Source: a bacterium
GTDB lineage: Bacteria > Sysuimicrobiota > Sysuimicrobiia > Sysuimicrobiales > Segetimicrobiaceae
Reading direction: 5' to 3'
DNA length: 64,000 nucleotides
Assembly (NCBI GenBank): GCA_035307765.1
Contig: DATGHU010000006.1
Coordinates: 1 to 64,000 of the forward strand
Part shown: one piece after another, positions 42,783 to 51,586 of the stretch
How positions within the stretch are numbered: the first letter of the stretch is position 1
How the letters are laid out: each line of letters opens with the position of its first letter
Notes under the pieces: generated by a model
The model's input: only the letters and a program-made list of their open reading frames with translations
Databases searched by the model: none
Told to the model about the DNA's origin: nothing
Program-made: the position numbers and the translations under genes

Positions 42783-43342
42783 GCCTGGACACGCTCGGCG
42801 TTCTTGTCCGGCGGAAACACCGGATAGAAAACGTGCTCCACGCGGCCGTCGCGGAGCACCAGCGTGAGACGCTTGATCAACTCGGCCGGCTGCGCCCCGA
42901 AGCTCCACGCGAACTCGAACGTTGGCAGTCGCAGCGCTCGGGTGAACGCGAGATCAGCGTCGCTTAGCAACGCAAAGGGGAGATGCAGGCGCGTCACGGC
43001 CTCGCGCTGATAGTCCGTCGTCTGCGTGCTGAGGCCGAACACCCGCGTGCCGAGCTCCTCGAACGCGGCGTGGTGATCGCGGAACGCGCAGGACTGCGGC
43101 GTGCATCCGCGCGCGCCGGGAATCTCGTCCCACCCCTTGGGGACCTCCTGGTCCGGCCGGCCGGTCCGGGGGTAACAGTAGACGACCGTCCACCCCGGGA
43201 GCGCGGACAAGTGGACGGCGCCGCCTTCGGTTGACGACAGCGCGACGGGGGGCATGCGCATCCCGCTGAGATGAGCGCACGCCCCGTCATCCTCGGGGAC
43301 AGGCAGATCAGGCGGCAGGTCAAGTGGATTATGGGCCGACAT
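42758..43342 (-). CDS. PrxQ-like peroxiredoxin
   Basis: A 194-residue thioredoxin-fold peroxidase. The ATG at 43342 follows GGAGGG. The motif GCTPQSCAFRDHH holds Cys80 and Cys85, the peroxidatic and resolving Cys spacing of PrxQ/BCP (GCTxExCxFRD). The fold starts with WTVVYCYPRTGRP. It should reduce hydroperoxides with thioredoxin as donor. The end overlaps the start of the exporter gene, suggesting a two-gene unit. Confidence 0.85.
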   Translation of the reverse strand: MSAHNPLDLPPDLPVPEDDGACAHLSGMRMPPVALSSTEGGAVHLSALPGWTVVYCYPRTGRPDQEVPKGWDEIPGARGCTPQSCAFRDHHAAFEELGTRVFGLSTQTTDYQREAVTRLHLPFALLSDADLAFTRALRLPTFEFAWSFGAQPAELIKRLTLVLRDGRVEHVFYPVFPPDKNAERVQAWLAQHLR

Positions 43343-43758
43343 TGCGCACCCTCCGTCAGCGGTTGTTTGGTCTCCACGTCCGAGAGGCATTCATCTCGGC
43401 TTGGTCTCCCGTGGTAAATAGCGTGGTTGGCTTGTTGATGGCATCTGCGGGTAGTGTTCTGCTCCGTGCGATGCTCTCCCTGGCCCGACGCGGCCTCGCA
43501 CTGATGCTCTTGAGCCAGCGGGTGATGCACAGAACAGTTGCCTTCCAGGTCGGCGGTCCTCCAGAATTGCTCGTTACCCGGCTTGTATGCGAAAAGCGCC
43601 GATTACTACATCTCTATACCGACAGGGGTTCCTGTATCTGCCTCACGGTGGAGGTTCCGCTTGGTGGTTTCGTCGACCGGGTGACGACGGTCCTGCCATT
43701 CGTAGCCGTAAGACCTATCTCGGCCTGCTCCCCGCGATGGGCGTTGATCGCAAACAGT
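43343..43758. other. intergenic, open frames not convincing
   Basis: A 172-codon plus-strand frame (43324-43842) overlaps the peroxiredoxin 5' end and encodes a Ser/Leu-rich sequence with no motif; the reverse strand is His/Gln-rich. I treat both as non-coding. No promoter or repeat stands out. Confidence 0.4.
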
Positions 43759-44049
43759 TTAGGCGCAGCCAAGCTGTGCCCCCATCGTTGGACCTTTGTG
43801 CACACCGCGAGGTTCCCGATACAGCTCCCCCCAGTTCTTTGAATCTACAAAGAAAATTACTTCCCCGAGATCCTCAGAGATCAAAGACTTGACTGTGAGG
43901 CCCTTTAGCTCAAGGGTGGAGTTGATTCCGGCTGAGCCTTTGGCATAGAGATTGTCGAAGGCGGTTTGGTATGAGGACATATGCTTGCCACGCGTCGCGC
44001 GAACTAGCAGCATCCCCAAAGGCGGTTGGCCGGTTCCACTTCCGGACAC
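43759..44049 (-). CDS. hypothetical small protein
   Basis: A 96-residue frame with balanced composition, including GLTVKSLISEDLGEVIFFVD and a preceding MSSYQTAFDNLYAKG. The ATG at 44049 has no strong ribosome-binding site; a later ATG is possible. No family recognised. It lies alone between the peroxiredoxin and the hydrolase and may be a fragment of a larger gene. Confidence 0.3.
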   Translation of the reverse strand: MSGSGTGQPPLGMLLVRATRGKHMSSYQTAFDNLYAKGSAGINSTLELKGLTVKSLISEDLGEVIFFVDSKNWGELYREPRGVHKGPTMGAQLGCA

Positions 44050-44193
44050 TTAGCGAAGGTGTAAGGATGCCCGGGTGTTTGCAAGCACCTCACCCAGCCG
44101 TCTGGCAGCGTAGGGGATTCTGAGAACTCACAAAGGGATCAGCAATAGGACGCTGGAACTCTCAACCCCGACTCTGCGGGGAGGTGCTTGAGC

Positions 44194-45423
44194 GTGAACG
44201 GCTCTCGCCCGTTGCTGGCTGTTCTCGTTCACGGGATCGGCCCTCAGAACTCGACCGCTCAGTACGAGTTCCTCGATCGGCTCCGCGCCGCAACAATACA
44301 CAGGTTGCAGGATCTCGGCCGTAGCGACCTCGCGCCACGCCTCCTTGTGAAGCGCGCCGACTGGAGCCACTTATTCAACGAACGCGGGGGCTGGTTGGCG
44401 CACCTCTTCCCCAGCCACGCTAGCCAGTGGACGCGTGCCAGGCGAATCTTGACCATGGTGCTCTACGCGTTGGTCGTGCCGGTAATTGGGGCGGTGGGCA
44501 CGGGCTTCGGCATGCTTCGCCTTCCGCCGCTGGTGTTCGGCTGGGTCATTGGAACGGCCGTGGGGCTTGTGGCAGCCTCGCTGGCCGCCTGGTTCCTCAT
44601 TCTGCCCCGGTACCCATGGGGCCATCTCTGGACTTTCGCGCGCGGTTTCGAGGCAAACACCCTGAGCGATGTGGTCCTGTACGGGAGTGACGCCCCCCGT
44701 GAGGAGATCCTCAAAGTGGTCCTGGATACGATCGAGCCTTATCTTGCCGAAGCGTACCCGATCGACAAAGCGAGCACCCTGACAGCGCTGCCGGTCGTCT
44801 TCGTCGGGCACAGCCTTGGCACCGTCGTTGTGTACGACATTCTGCTCGGCACGAGCGCGACCACGTGGAACAAGCCGACTGCTGTCCACCGGGACCTGGC
44901 GGCCGTCAACATCGCGCTGGCGGCGCTCGAGACGGCGCCTGCGGTCCCCACGACAGTTCTTGCGGCAGCGGCCGCAAGCAAGAGGGGGGGCGTGGAGGAT
45001 GCGCACGCAGCGCTGCAGGAGAGAAAGAAGTTCCTCGAGAGGGCGAAGCGGGTTCAAGACATAGTGTGCCCGGTCGGGATGGCCACGATGGGGTCCCCCA
45101 TCTCACTCTTCCTGTTCCGCAAGCCGTCGTTGTTGGACTCCACTGACCTTTGGACCGAGGCGTGCCCGGCGGCGTTCGCGCAGGCGGGCGCACTGGAGAC
45201 GTCCGCCGGAATGCTGCGCTGGCGCTGGCAGAACTTTTGGCATTCGGCTGACTTCGTTGCGCACCACCTCGAGCCGCTCTTCAACCGCGGCTACCCGGCG
45301 GCGCCCGCACCCGGCCAGGCGCCGATGAAATTTGTCGAGGACGTGAAGGCCCGCGAGCCCATCTCTGCACACTCGACATACTGGACGAACCCGGCGCTCT
45401 TGAGCGCATCGCGGCGCAGCTGA
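44194..45423 (+). CDS. membrane-associated alpha/beta hydrolase-like protein
   Basis: About 409 residues from GTG at 44194, preferred over a TTG six bases earlier because GGGGAGG is then correctly spaced. The N-terminal AVLVHGIGP block is the oxyanion region of the alpha/beta-hydrolase fold. Two hydrophobic segments follow at roughly 92-117 and 122-144. The nucleophile elbow is VFVGHSLGTVVVYD, with Ser as the likely nucleophile. The layout resembles uncharacterised bacterial proteins that combine a lipase-like domain with membrane helices. No partner genes are evident. A role in lipid or ester hydrolysis is inference. Confidence 0.7.
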   Translation: MNGSRPLLAVLVHGIGPQNSTAQYEFLDRLRAATIHRLQDLGRSDLAPRLLVKRADWSHLFNERGGWLAHLFPSHASQWTRARRILTMVLYALVVPVIGAVGTGFGMLRLPPLVFGWVIGTAVGLVAASLAAWFLILPRYPWGHLWTFARGFEANTLSDVVLYGSDAPREEILKVVLDTIEPYLAEAYPIDKASTLTALPVVFVGHSLGTVVVYDILLGTSATTWNKPTAVHRDLAAVNIALAALETAPAVPTTVLAAAAASKRGGVEDAHAALQERKKFLERAKRVQDIVCPVGMATMGSPISLFLFRKPSLLDSTDLWTEACPAAFAQAGALETSAGMLRWRWQNFWHSADFVAHHLEPLFNRGYPAAPAPGQAPMKFVEDVKAREPISAHSTYWTNPALLSASRRS

Positions 45424-46317
45424 CTGCCGTCCTCACCGCGCTGCCGTAGCGTCCGCGCGGGCGCCTGCGTCAGGCCGTCAGCCCCCACTTACCTGCGCCA
45501 CGCGCAGAACACTTCAGCGACCCCGGTAGGGTGGGGGAAAGGCGGTCTCGCGGACACGGGGGACGCGATAAACTCGGGCGATCATTTTGACCTGATTGGG
45601 TAGGCGAAAAGAGCAACTTCTGCCGGCTCAGGCCTTCGCCGAGGTTCTTCAGGATCTCCAACAGGACCGACGGGAGCCGCGACCGTTCGCCAGGCCTGCT
45701 CCGTCTTTTGTGCTTTGAAGACCGCCCCCCCAAAGGCGATAGAAGTTCAGGTTCACTCGAAGCACCCAGCACAGTTCAACGACCTTGCCAGCGTAGCCCC
45801 AAGAGGCCCCTGCCGCATGGAGTCGAAAGGGCGGTGAGGTGGAACGGATAGTAGAGGATCGACCAATTCGCCTCGGCCAAGCCAGAGCCTGATCCTCGTA
45901 TTAGCCATCTCGAAGTGTCGCTTGCAAGGGACTTGCGCGTGGGTCAACCCTCAAAAAACCCTTATTTTACTGGGGTTGGCACGGATTGGCTTCACTATGG
46001 GGGGGCGGGGGAGAGCGGAAGCCTCTCGAAGATTTTTCCGACTGCCGTTTGGTTTCGCCACGCTAAAGGGCTATCGGATTGAAGGGATTCTTCTAGCGAA
46101 TAGCAAAGAAGCTCACGGTAGGCTAGTGTGTTCTCTTCTTTGCCAGTTAGCGGGGGGGCTCGGGTTTTCCGATCCCCCTGTTGATCAAGCGTCCATTGTG
46201 AAAGACTGTTTTGGTCCTGGTATTCACTGTTGGAATTGTCCCGAGTCGGCTTTCGTCTTTCGCGAACGTCGCCCTTAATGTAAGCGGCCCCATCATAGCC
46301 TCTCCCGGAGGCCGCAA
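45424..46317. other. long intergenic region, nothing recognised
   Basis: About 890 bases without a confident gene. Several short frames on both strands lack starts and motifs. Poly-G runs (for example near 46000 and 46150) occur. The regulatory protein gene begins 23 bases after the last stop of such a frame; its own promoter was not identified. Confidence 0.4.
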
Positions 46318-48993
46318 ATGCCCGGGCTGCGGACCGGAACGGTCACCTTTCTCTTCACCGATATTGAGGGATCCACGCGCCTGCTCCAAGAACTAGGCGC
46401 TCGGTATGTGGAAGTCCTCGCCGACCATCACCGACTACTCCGCGCTGCGTTCAAGGACTGCGGTGGTCAAGAACTCCGAACTCAGGGAGATGCATTCTTC
46501 GTCGCCTTCCCTCGGGCACGAGACGCTATTGCAGCTGCCATAGCGGCTCAGTGCGCCATCATGGACCATCGGTGGACCGATGGGGCGCTCGTCCGTGTCC
46601 GGATGGGCCTGCACACGGGCGAGCCCCTCATCACGGCGACGGGGTACGAAGGGATGGATGTCCACCGGGCGGCGCGCATTTGCGCGGCCGGACATGGGGG
46701 GCAGATTCTTCTCTCAGGCACGACGGCAATGCTTGTTGCCGGCAGCGTGCCCCCGGGGGTAGCGTTGCGCGACCTGGGCATGCATCGATTGAAGGATCTT
46801 CGTCAGCCGGAGTGGATCTTTCAGGTGATCGACCCGCACCTTCCAACCGAGTTCCGACTGCCGCAGTCCCTTACCACTCTCGCAAACAATCTGCCCCGAC
46901 CGCTGACGAGCTTCGTTGGGCGGGATTCTGAAGTCGCGGAAACCAAGCAGTTCCTATCCATGACCCGCCTGCTGACGTTGACCGGGGTCGGTGGCTGCGG
47001 CAAAACCCGTCTCGCCCTTCAAGCGGCCTTAGGCTTGTTGGAGAACTATGCAGACGGGGTATGGCTCGTGGAGCTAGCTGGTCTTTCCGACCCCGCGTTC
47101 GTCCCCAGATCCTTAGCCTCCGCCGTGGGCATCAGAGAAGAGGCCGGACAGCCGTTGCTGTCAACTCTTATGAGTGCTCTCCGCGAAAAACAGATGCTAG
47201 TCGTGCTCGACAACTGCGAGCACCTTATCACCGCCTGCGCGCAATTGGCCCAGGCGCTGCTCCACATGTGCCCAAGCATTCGGATCCTCGCCACCAGCCG
47301 CGAACCGCTGGGAATCGGGGGAGAAACCATCTTTCCAGTGACCCCCCTTCCCCTGCCCGATCCACTACGGGCCCGAACTGTGGATGATCTCATGGAGTGT
47401 GAAGCCATCCGCCTGTTTGTTGAACGAGCCGCAGCCATGCGGCTGACGTTCAAGTTAACTGCTGAAAACGCCCCCGCCGTCATCGCAATTTGCCGGCACC
47501 TGGATGGGATACCCCTTGCCATTGAACTGGCGGCGGCCCGGATCCAAGCGTTGTCCATCGCAGAGTTGGTTGCGCGGTTGGACGACCGTTTCCGGCTCCT
47601 GACCCAAGGCAGCCGGACGGCCCTTGCGCGGCAGCAGACTCTTCAGGCGACGATGGATTGGAGCTATCAACTCCTCTCGGAGCGGGAGGGTACCATGCTG
47701 CGCCGGCTCTCAGTTTTTGCCGCTCCCTGGACACTAGAGGCGGCGGAGGGGATCTGCGCGGATGATCAAGACGCAGGGATGGATGTCCTTTACCTGCTGA
47801 CCCAGCTTGTGTCCAAGTCTCTCGTGATCATGGATCATCAGGAAAGGGAAGTTAGGTACCACATGCTGGAGACGGTTCGGCAGTATGCTCGAGAACGGCT
47901 AATGCGATCAGCAGAAGCGGTTCGTGTCCGGAACCGGCACCTCATGTGGTACCTGGCGCTAGCGGAGCGATCGGAACCCGAGCTAGTCGCGGCTAGTCAG
48001 ACCCTACGGCTTACCCGCCTTGAGCTCGAGCACGATGACCTGCGGGCGGCACTCTCATGGTCGCTTGAGAACAATCAGGCGGAGTCAGGATTGCGATTGG
48101 CTGCGGCGGTCTGGCGCTTCTGGTGGATCCGCGGCTACTTTGGGGAGGGCAGGACCTGGCTTGAGGCCCTGTTGATGAATAGCGAGGGCAAAGGAACGAG
48201 AATTGTGCGTGCGAAAGCGCTGCAGGCGGTTGGCATTATTGCCGTTCTAGGCCAGGGAGATTACGCGGCCGGACGCGACTTCCTCAGCAAGAGTCTCGCG
48301 ATCTGGCGAGACGCGGGAGACAGGCCGAACATTGCGGCCCTGCTCGACAATCTTGGTACCCTATTCTCCGTCCAGGATGATCACGCCGCAGCTCGCGCCT
48401 TGTACGAAGAGAGCTTGGCAATTCGGCGGCAGCTCCAGGACAAATGGGGCCTCGCCCTTTCCCTGAACAACTTGGGCTTTGTGTTGTACCGCGAGAATGA
48501 CTACTCTGCCGCGTACGCACTCTTCGAGGAGAGTTTGGCTCTCTGGCGAGAGCAGGGTGACGGGCAGAATATTGCCAAGACCCTCAGCAACCTTGGACTC
48601 GTTTCTCTGAGCCGCGGTTGTTTCGCGGGGGCATATCGGTTCCTGAAGGAAAGCCTCGAAGTGCGATTGGCCGCAGGGGACAAATGGGGCATCGCACATT
48701 CGCTCGAGGGATTCGCGGGCCTGGCAGAAGCCCGGGGGGCAGGGGCGCGGGCGGCACGGCTCTTTGGAGCTGCAGAGGCCCTGCGGGAATCTATCGGCGC
48801 CCCCCTTCGACCCACTGATCGCCCCGATTACGACCGCAAAGTCGCTGCCGCGCGAGCGCGGCTAACCCTGGACGCTTTCGCTGCAGCGTGGTCGGCGGGA
48901 AGGGCGATGACCCTGGATCGGGTTGTCAGTGAAGCAATGGACACCGACGGATCGCCGGAAGGGAGATGTTCTAACGCCAACGCATCGATCTGA
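46318..48993 (+). CDS. class III cyclase-NB-ARC ATPase-TPR signalling protein
   Basis: An 891-residue multidomain regulator. Residues 8-170 are a class III nucleotide cyclase: TVTFLFTDIEGST holds the first metal Asp15, QGDAFFVAF the second, Asp58. The usual catalytic Asn of VNxAAR is His116 here (DVHRAAR), while Arg120 is kept, so activity is uncertain. Residues 220-470 are an NB-ARC/AfsR-like ATPase with Walker A GVGGCGKT (223-230) and Walker B VVLDNCEHL. The C-terminal 300 residues carry TPR-like repeats (ALYEESLAIRRQLQDKWGLA, ALFEESLALWREQGDGQNIA). Such proteins are abundant in Chloroflexota and actinobacteria. Start ATG at 46318. Confidence 0.88.
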   Translation: MPGLRTGTVTFLFTDIEGSTRLLQELGARYVEVLADHHRLLRAAFKDCGGQELRTQGDAFFVAFPRARDAIAAAIAAQCAIMDHRWTDGALVRVRMGLHTGEPLITATGYEGMDVHRAARICAAGHGGQILLSGTTAMLVAGSVPPGVALRDLGMHRLKDLRQPEWIFQVIDPHLPTEFRLPQSLTTLANNLPRPLTSFVGRDSEVAETKQFLSMTRLLTLTGVGGCGKTRLALQAALGLLENYADGVWLVELAGLSDPAFVPRSLASAVGIREEAGQPLLSTLMSALREKQMLVVLDNCEHLITACAQLAQALLHMCPSIRILATSREPLGIGGETIFPVTPLPLPDPLRARTVDDLMECEAIRLFVERAAAMRLTFKLTAENAPAVIAICRHLDGIPLAIELAAARIQALSIAELVARLDDRFRLLTQGSRTALARQQTLQATMDWSYQLLSEREGTMLRRLSVFAAPWTLEAAEGICADDQDAGMDVLYLLTQLVSKSLVIMDHQEREVRYHMLETVRQYARERLMRSAEAVRVRNRHLMWYLALAERSEPELVAASQTLRLTRLELEHDDLRAALSWSLENNQAESGLRLAAAVWRFWWIRGYFGEGRTWLEALLMNSEGKGTRIVRAKALQAVGIIAVLGQGDYAAGRDFLSKSLAIWRDAGDRPNIAALLDNLGTLFSVQDDHAAARALYEESLAIRRQLQDKWGLALSLNNLGFVLYRENDYSAAYALFEESLALWREQGDGQNIAKTLSNLGLVSLSRGCFAGAYRFLKESLEVRLAAGDKWGIAHSLEGFAGLAEARGAGARAARLFGAAEALRESIGAPLRPTDRPDYDRKVAAARARLTLDAFAAAWSAGRAMTLDRVVSEAMDTDGSPEGRCSNANASI

Positions 48994-49097
48994 CGAGGGA
49001 AATCGTCGGTAACCGCACAGGGTGCTCACGCTCTGGCCGCACCCGAGTGTAGTTGAAGAGAGGGGAGTACCGCGCTTAACGTTTGAGGAGGGGGGAC

Positions 49098-49502
49098 ATG
49101 GGGCCCGGCGCAAAAGTCCCGCTCGACCAACTGAATATCGGGTCCCGTCACTGGGACGGGATCAGTCAGATGAGCGCATTCGCCACGTCAATCGATGCAT
49201 TCAGGTCTCGTATTAAGCAAGGATTGAATGTCCTTGAAGGCCCGGGGGGGGCGCATTTCGATCGGCGCGCCGGGAATCCTAGCGAGGGGATTGACACGCA
49301 GGGCCTTCCGCTGGGGATTATCCCTGCTCTTGGGCAACGGGTGGCCGAGAAGGACCCCTACGCAGAGGATGCCCTAACGTTTACCCTGCTGGCAAGGGAG
49401 TTGGCCGTGCGTTCCCTCGCCGAGACCGATGTTCGCGCCATCCAGCGGCTCGCCAAGGCAATTTCGCTCTTGGTGGAAGCTGCGCTTAGCCTGTACCCTT
49501 AA
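49098..49502 (+). CDS. hypothetical protein
   Basis: A 134-residue protein. The ATG at 49098 follows GAGGAGGGGGG. The sequence has a polar N-terminal half and a C-terminal helical half (AEDALTFTLLARELAVRSL). No family recognised. It is about 105 bases downstream of the cyclase/NB-ARC gene and 125 bases upstream of the next gene, and shares their direction, so a functional link with that regulator is possible but unproven. Confidence 0.55.
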   Translation: MGPGAKVPLDQLNIGSRHWDGISQMSAFATSIDAFRSRIKQGLNVLEGPGGAHFDRRAGNPSEGIDTQGLPLGIIPALGQRVAEKDPYAEDALTFTLLARELAVRSLAETDVRAIQRLAKAISLLVEAALSLYP

Positions 49503-49627
49503 GCGCGGTATGGCTGCGGATAGGCGCGAGGTCGGCGTCTGATTTCCGCAGTGGGATCTGCTGACACTCTGCCAATGGAGTCTTTTACACACACGGTGTA
49601 CAGAAATGTGAGGAGGGTGGTTCCGGC

Positions 49628-50401
49628 ATGCAGATCACTTATGCAGGGGGACCGGTGGTCAGACGCCCGTTAGTTTACTCAAGCTTCTGGGGCCCGGGGT
49701 GGACCGATCCCGTTCACCAAGCGCAAGCGTCACAGCTCAACCAATTCCATCAAGATCTCTTAAATAGCAGCGTCATGGACGTGCTCACACAGTACGGGAT
49801 CCTTGGGCCCGGCGCTGGCGCTTTTGTGAATGCCTCCTTCCTCCCCTGGGTCCCCCGGGTGCTGACAGTCGCGAAATATCAGAACATCATTCAATCCAAC
49901 GTCCTCCCCGGGGCGTTGCCCCCGCAGCAGGCAGGATCGCATGTGATCCTGCTTTATCTCGATGAACACATAATCATTAACGACCCCGCGACCGGTCGCC
50001 AACTCAATTTCCTGGGAGCCTATGACGTTGGGTATCACGAGTTTTTCACGACGGCCGCGGGGGACCCTGTCTACTACGGCTTCGTCGCATACTCCGCGAA
50101 CACCGATGACACGACCACGGTGGCCAGCCATGAGTTCGCGGAGATTATCACCGATCCAGAGTATGATGCCTGGAGTCCTGACGGCGGGATGACCGAAATC
50201 GGCGACCTCTGTGAGCAAGGACAGGACACCATCACAGTAGGTGCGAATCGCTGGACGGTGCAGAAGATTTGGAGCAATATCGATAACTCATGCGTGTGTC
50301 GAGCGTCCCATCTCACCTGGGAAATCCAACCCGGCCCCGCGCAGAAAAAACTCCCGTCCGCTGCAGCGGGATGGCGGTGCGGCAAGGTCCGTGCAATCTG
50401 A
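49628..50401 (+). CDS. EXORDIUM/phosphate-induced-like protein with HExxE motif
   Basis: A 257-residue protein. The central motif VASHEFAEIITDPEYDAW matches the ASHExxEaxTDP block found in EXORDIUM/PHI-1-like and related putative metalloprotease families; His, Glu and the second Glu could bind zinc. The segment before it (HVILLYLDEHIIINDPATG) forms strands. No signal peptide is visible. GGAGGGTGG lies near the start. The last residues are Pro/Ala-rich. Context: next to orphan genes; a role in cell-wall or peptide processing is only suggested by the family. Confidence 0.6.
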   Translation: MQITYAGGPVVRRPLVYSSFWGPGWTDPVHQAQASQLNQFHQDLLNSSVMDVLTQYGILGPGAGAFVNASFLPWVPRVLTVAKYQNIIQSNVLPGALPPQQAGSHVILLYLDEHIIINDPATGRQLNFLGAYDVGYHEFFTTAAGDPVYYGFVAYSANTDDTTTVASHEFAEIITDPEYDAWSPDGGMTEIGDLCEQGQDTITVGANRWTVQKIWSNIDNSCVCRASHLTWEIQPGPAQKKLPSAAAGWRCGKVRAI

Positions 50402-50774
50402 TTGTCGATAGGGTGTATTAGCGCGCCTGAGGCGCGCCTGCCGGCGGGTGCGGCAGATTGTCCCCGCGGCTCGCCCCGCCAGCGCCGGAGTCACGTGCAA
50501 CTTCGCCGCATAACCGGGGGGGCTAACTGCATGCTCATTAGATTCCCGTCCCCATTGTGCAGATACGCAATTCATCACAGTACATGCGTGCGCTGCTATG
50601 AGGAAAATACTACGGCCGCACCGAGAATAAGAATAGCTTGCATTGGGCATGATGAGAGCTAGGAAGAAATGAAACGCGGGGAGATGAAGCAGTGGGATCG
50701 CTTGTTCAATGCTTCCTAGAAACCGAGGAGCCCTTGCATCACCGCAAAGCTAGATTGGGATAGACATTGGGAGT
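50402..50774. other. intergenic, nothing seen
   Basis: GC-rich 5' part and AT-richer 3' part. No convincing frame, repeat or promoter was seen apart from the short interval before the membrane protein. Confidence 0.4.
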
Positions 50775-51305
50775 ATGGTGGGCGAGAAATCGCCTGGTGT
50801 TAAAATCGTCATGCAGCACCCCGCCACGGAGGATATATTTATGAATGACATACCCACGCCGCCACCTGCCTTCTTGGAGCAGTACAAGGCTTACCTTCAA
50901 GACCTCAGCAACACTGATGCGAGGTATACTACCTTGAACGGGTTTCATCTTTCCATCATTACAGCTCTGCTTGGTATTCTGGCCCTTACAAAGCCTGGCG
51001 AGGGTCTCACGGACTTACAACCGATCCTCCGAGTGGTTGTGCCACTTTTCGCCTTCCTATTGTGTTGTATATGGTTCCAACCGTCGTGTCCTATGGGACG
51101 CTTTTCGGGGCAAAGTTTTCGGTTCTTCGCGAGCTCGAGCAGCGTGGTGGCCCTGTTCTCCGTGTTCCAGCGGGAACGAGAGTTGATTCAAAATGGCAGA
51201 ACCCGGTGGGTCCTTGAGAACGAAGAACGCATACCGCTTCTTTTGATTCTGCCATTCTTGATTATTCTACTCTATGCTTTCTTGAAGCTAATGAGGTGGA
51301 TCTGA
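50775..51305 (+). pseudogene. membrane protein with two compensating frameshifts
   Basis: The 176-codon frame begins with a soluble part, then RYTTLNGFHLSIITALLGIL and VVVPLFAFLLCCIWFQ, typical of a family of small two-helix membrane proteins. In the middle (about 51084-51150) another frame gives SYGTLFGAKFSVLRELEQRG, the expected continuation, while the original frame reads Ser-rich nonsense. The original frame resumes at FQRERELIQNGRTRWVLENE and a final helix (LLILPFLIILLYAF). Two opposite indels, or assembly errors, would explain this. Start could be ATG at 50775 or 50841 (MNDIP). Confidence 0.6.
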
Positions 51306-51500
51306 CACTTTAGCTTCCCGCGGGTTCGTAAGTCTAAGCCCTATTTCGGTGGTACCAACCCGTTGAATTCGTTTTGAAACGACCCCCCCTGACCGTAGAT
51401 TGGCAGGGCCACGTTCTGCCGTTCGCGTCGAGGGGATCCTCTTCTGCTTACCGCTCTTGACGCATGGCGGGATTGGGCGCCTCCGTGCGAGAAGTACCCT

Positions 51501-51519
51501 CGAGAGTGCTACACTCTCG
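51501..51519. promoter_or_regulatory. perfect inverted repeat upstream of the transpeptidase gene
   Basis: CGAGAGTG-CTA-CACTCTCG is an 8-bp perfect inverted repeat with a 3-base spacer, 67 bases before the ATG at 51587. It could be an operator or form an RNA stem. The surrounding interval 51306-51586 has no gene. Confidence 0.5.
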
Positions 51520-51586
51520 TAAGTTTGGGCGTCGCTCATCCGCCCTGGCAGGTTCAGGATTTACGAGTCCCTCGACGAGGTGCGAG

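Noticed and set aside
43324-43842. A 172-codon plus-strand frame overlapping the peroxiredoxin start
   Set aside because: It begins inside the peroxiredoxin 5' end, has no ribosome-binding site, and reads like antisense of a His/Gln-rich sequence.
49628-50401. Classical zinc metalloprotease (HExxH)
   Set aside because: The motif is HEFAE followed by ITDP, not HExxH, so only the EXORDIUM-like family resemblance is claimed.
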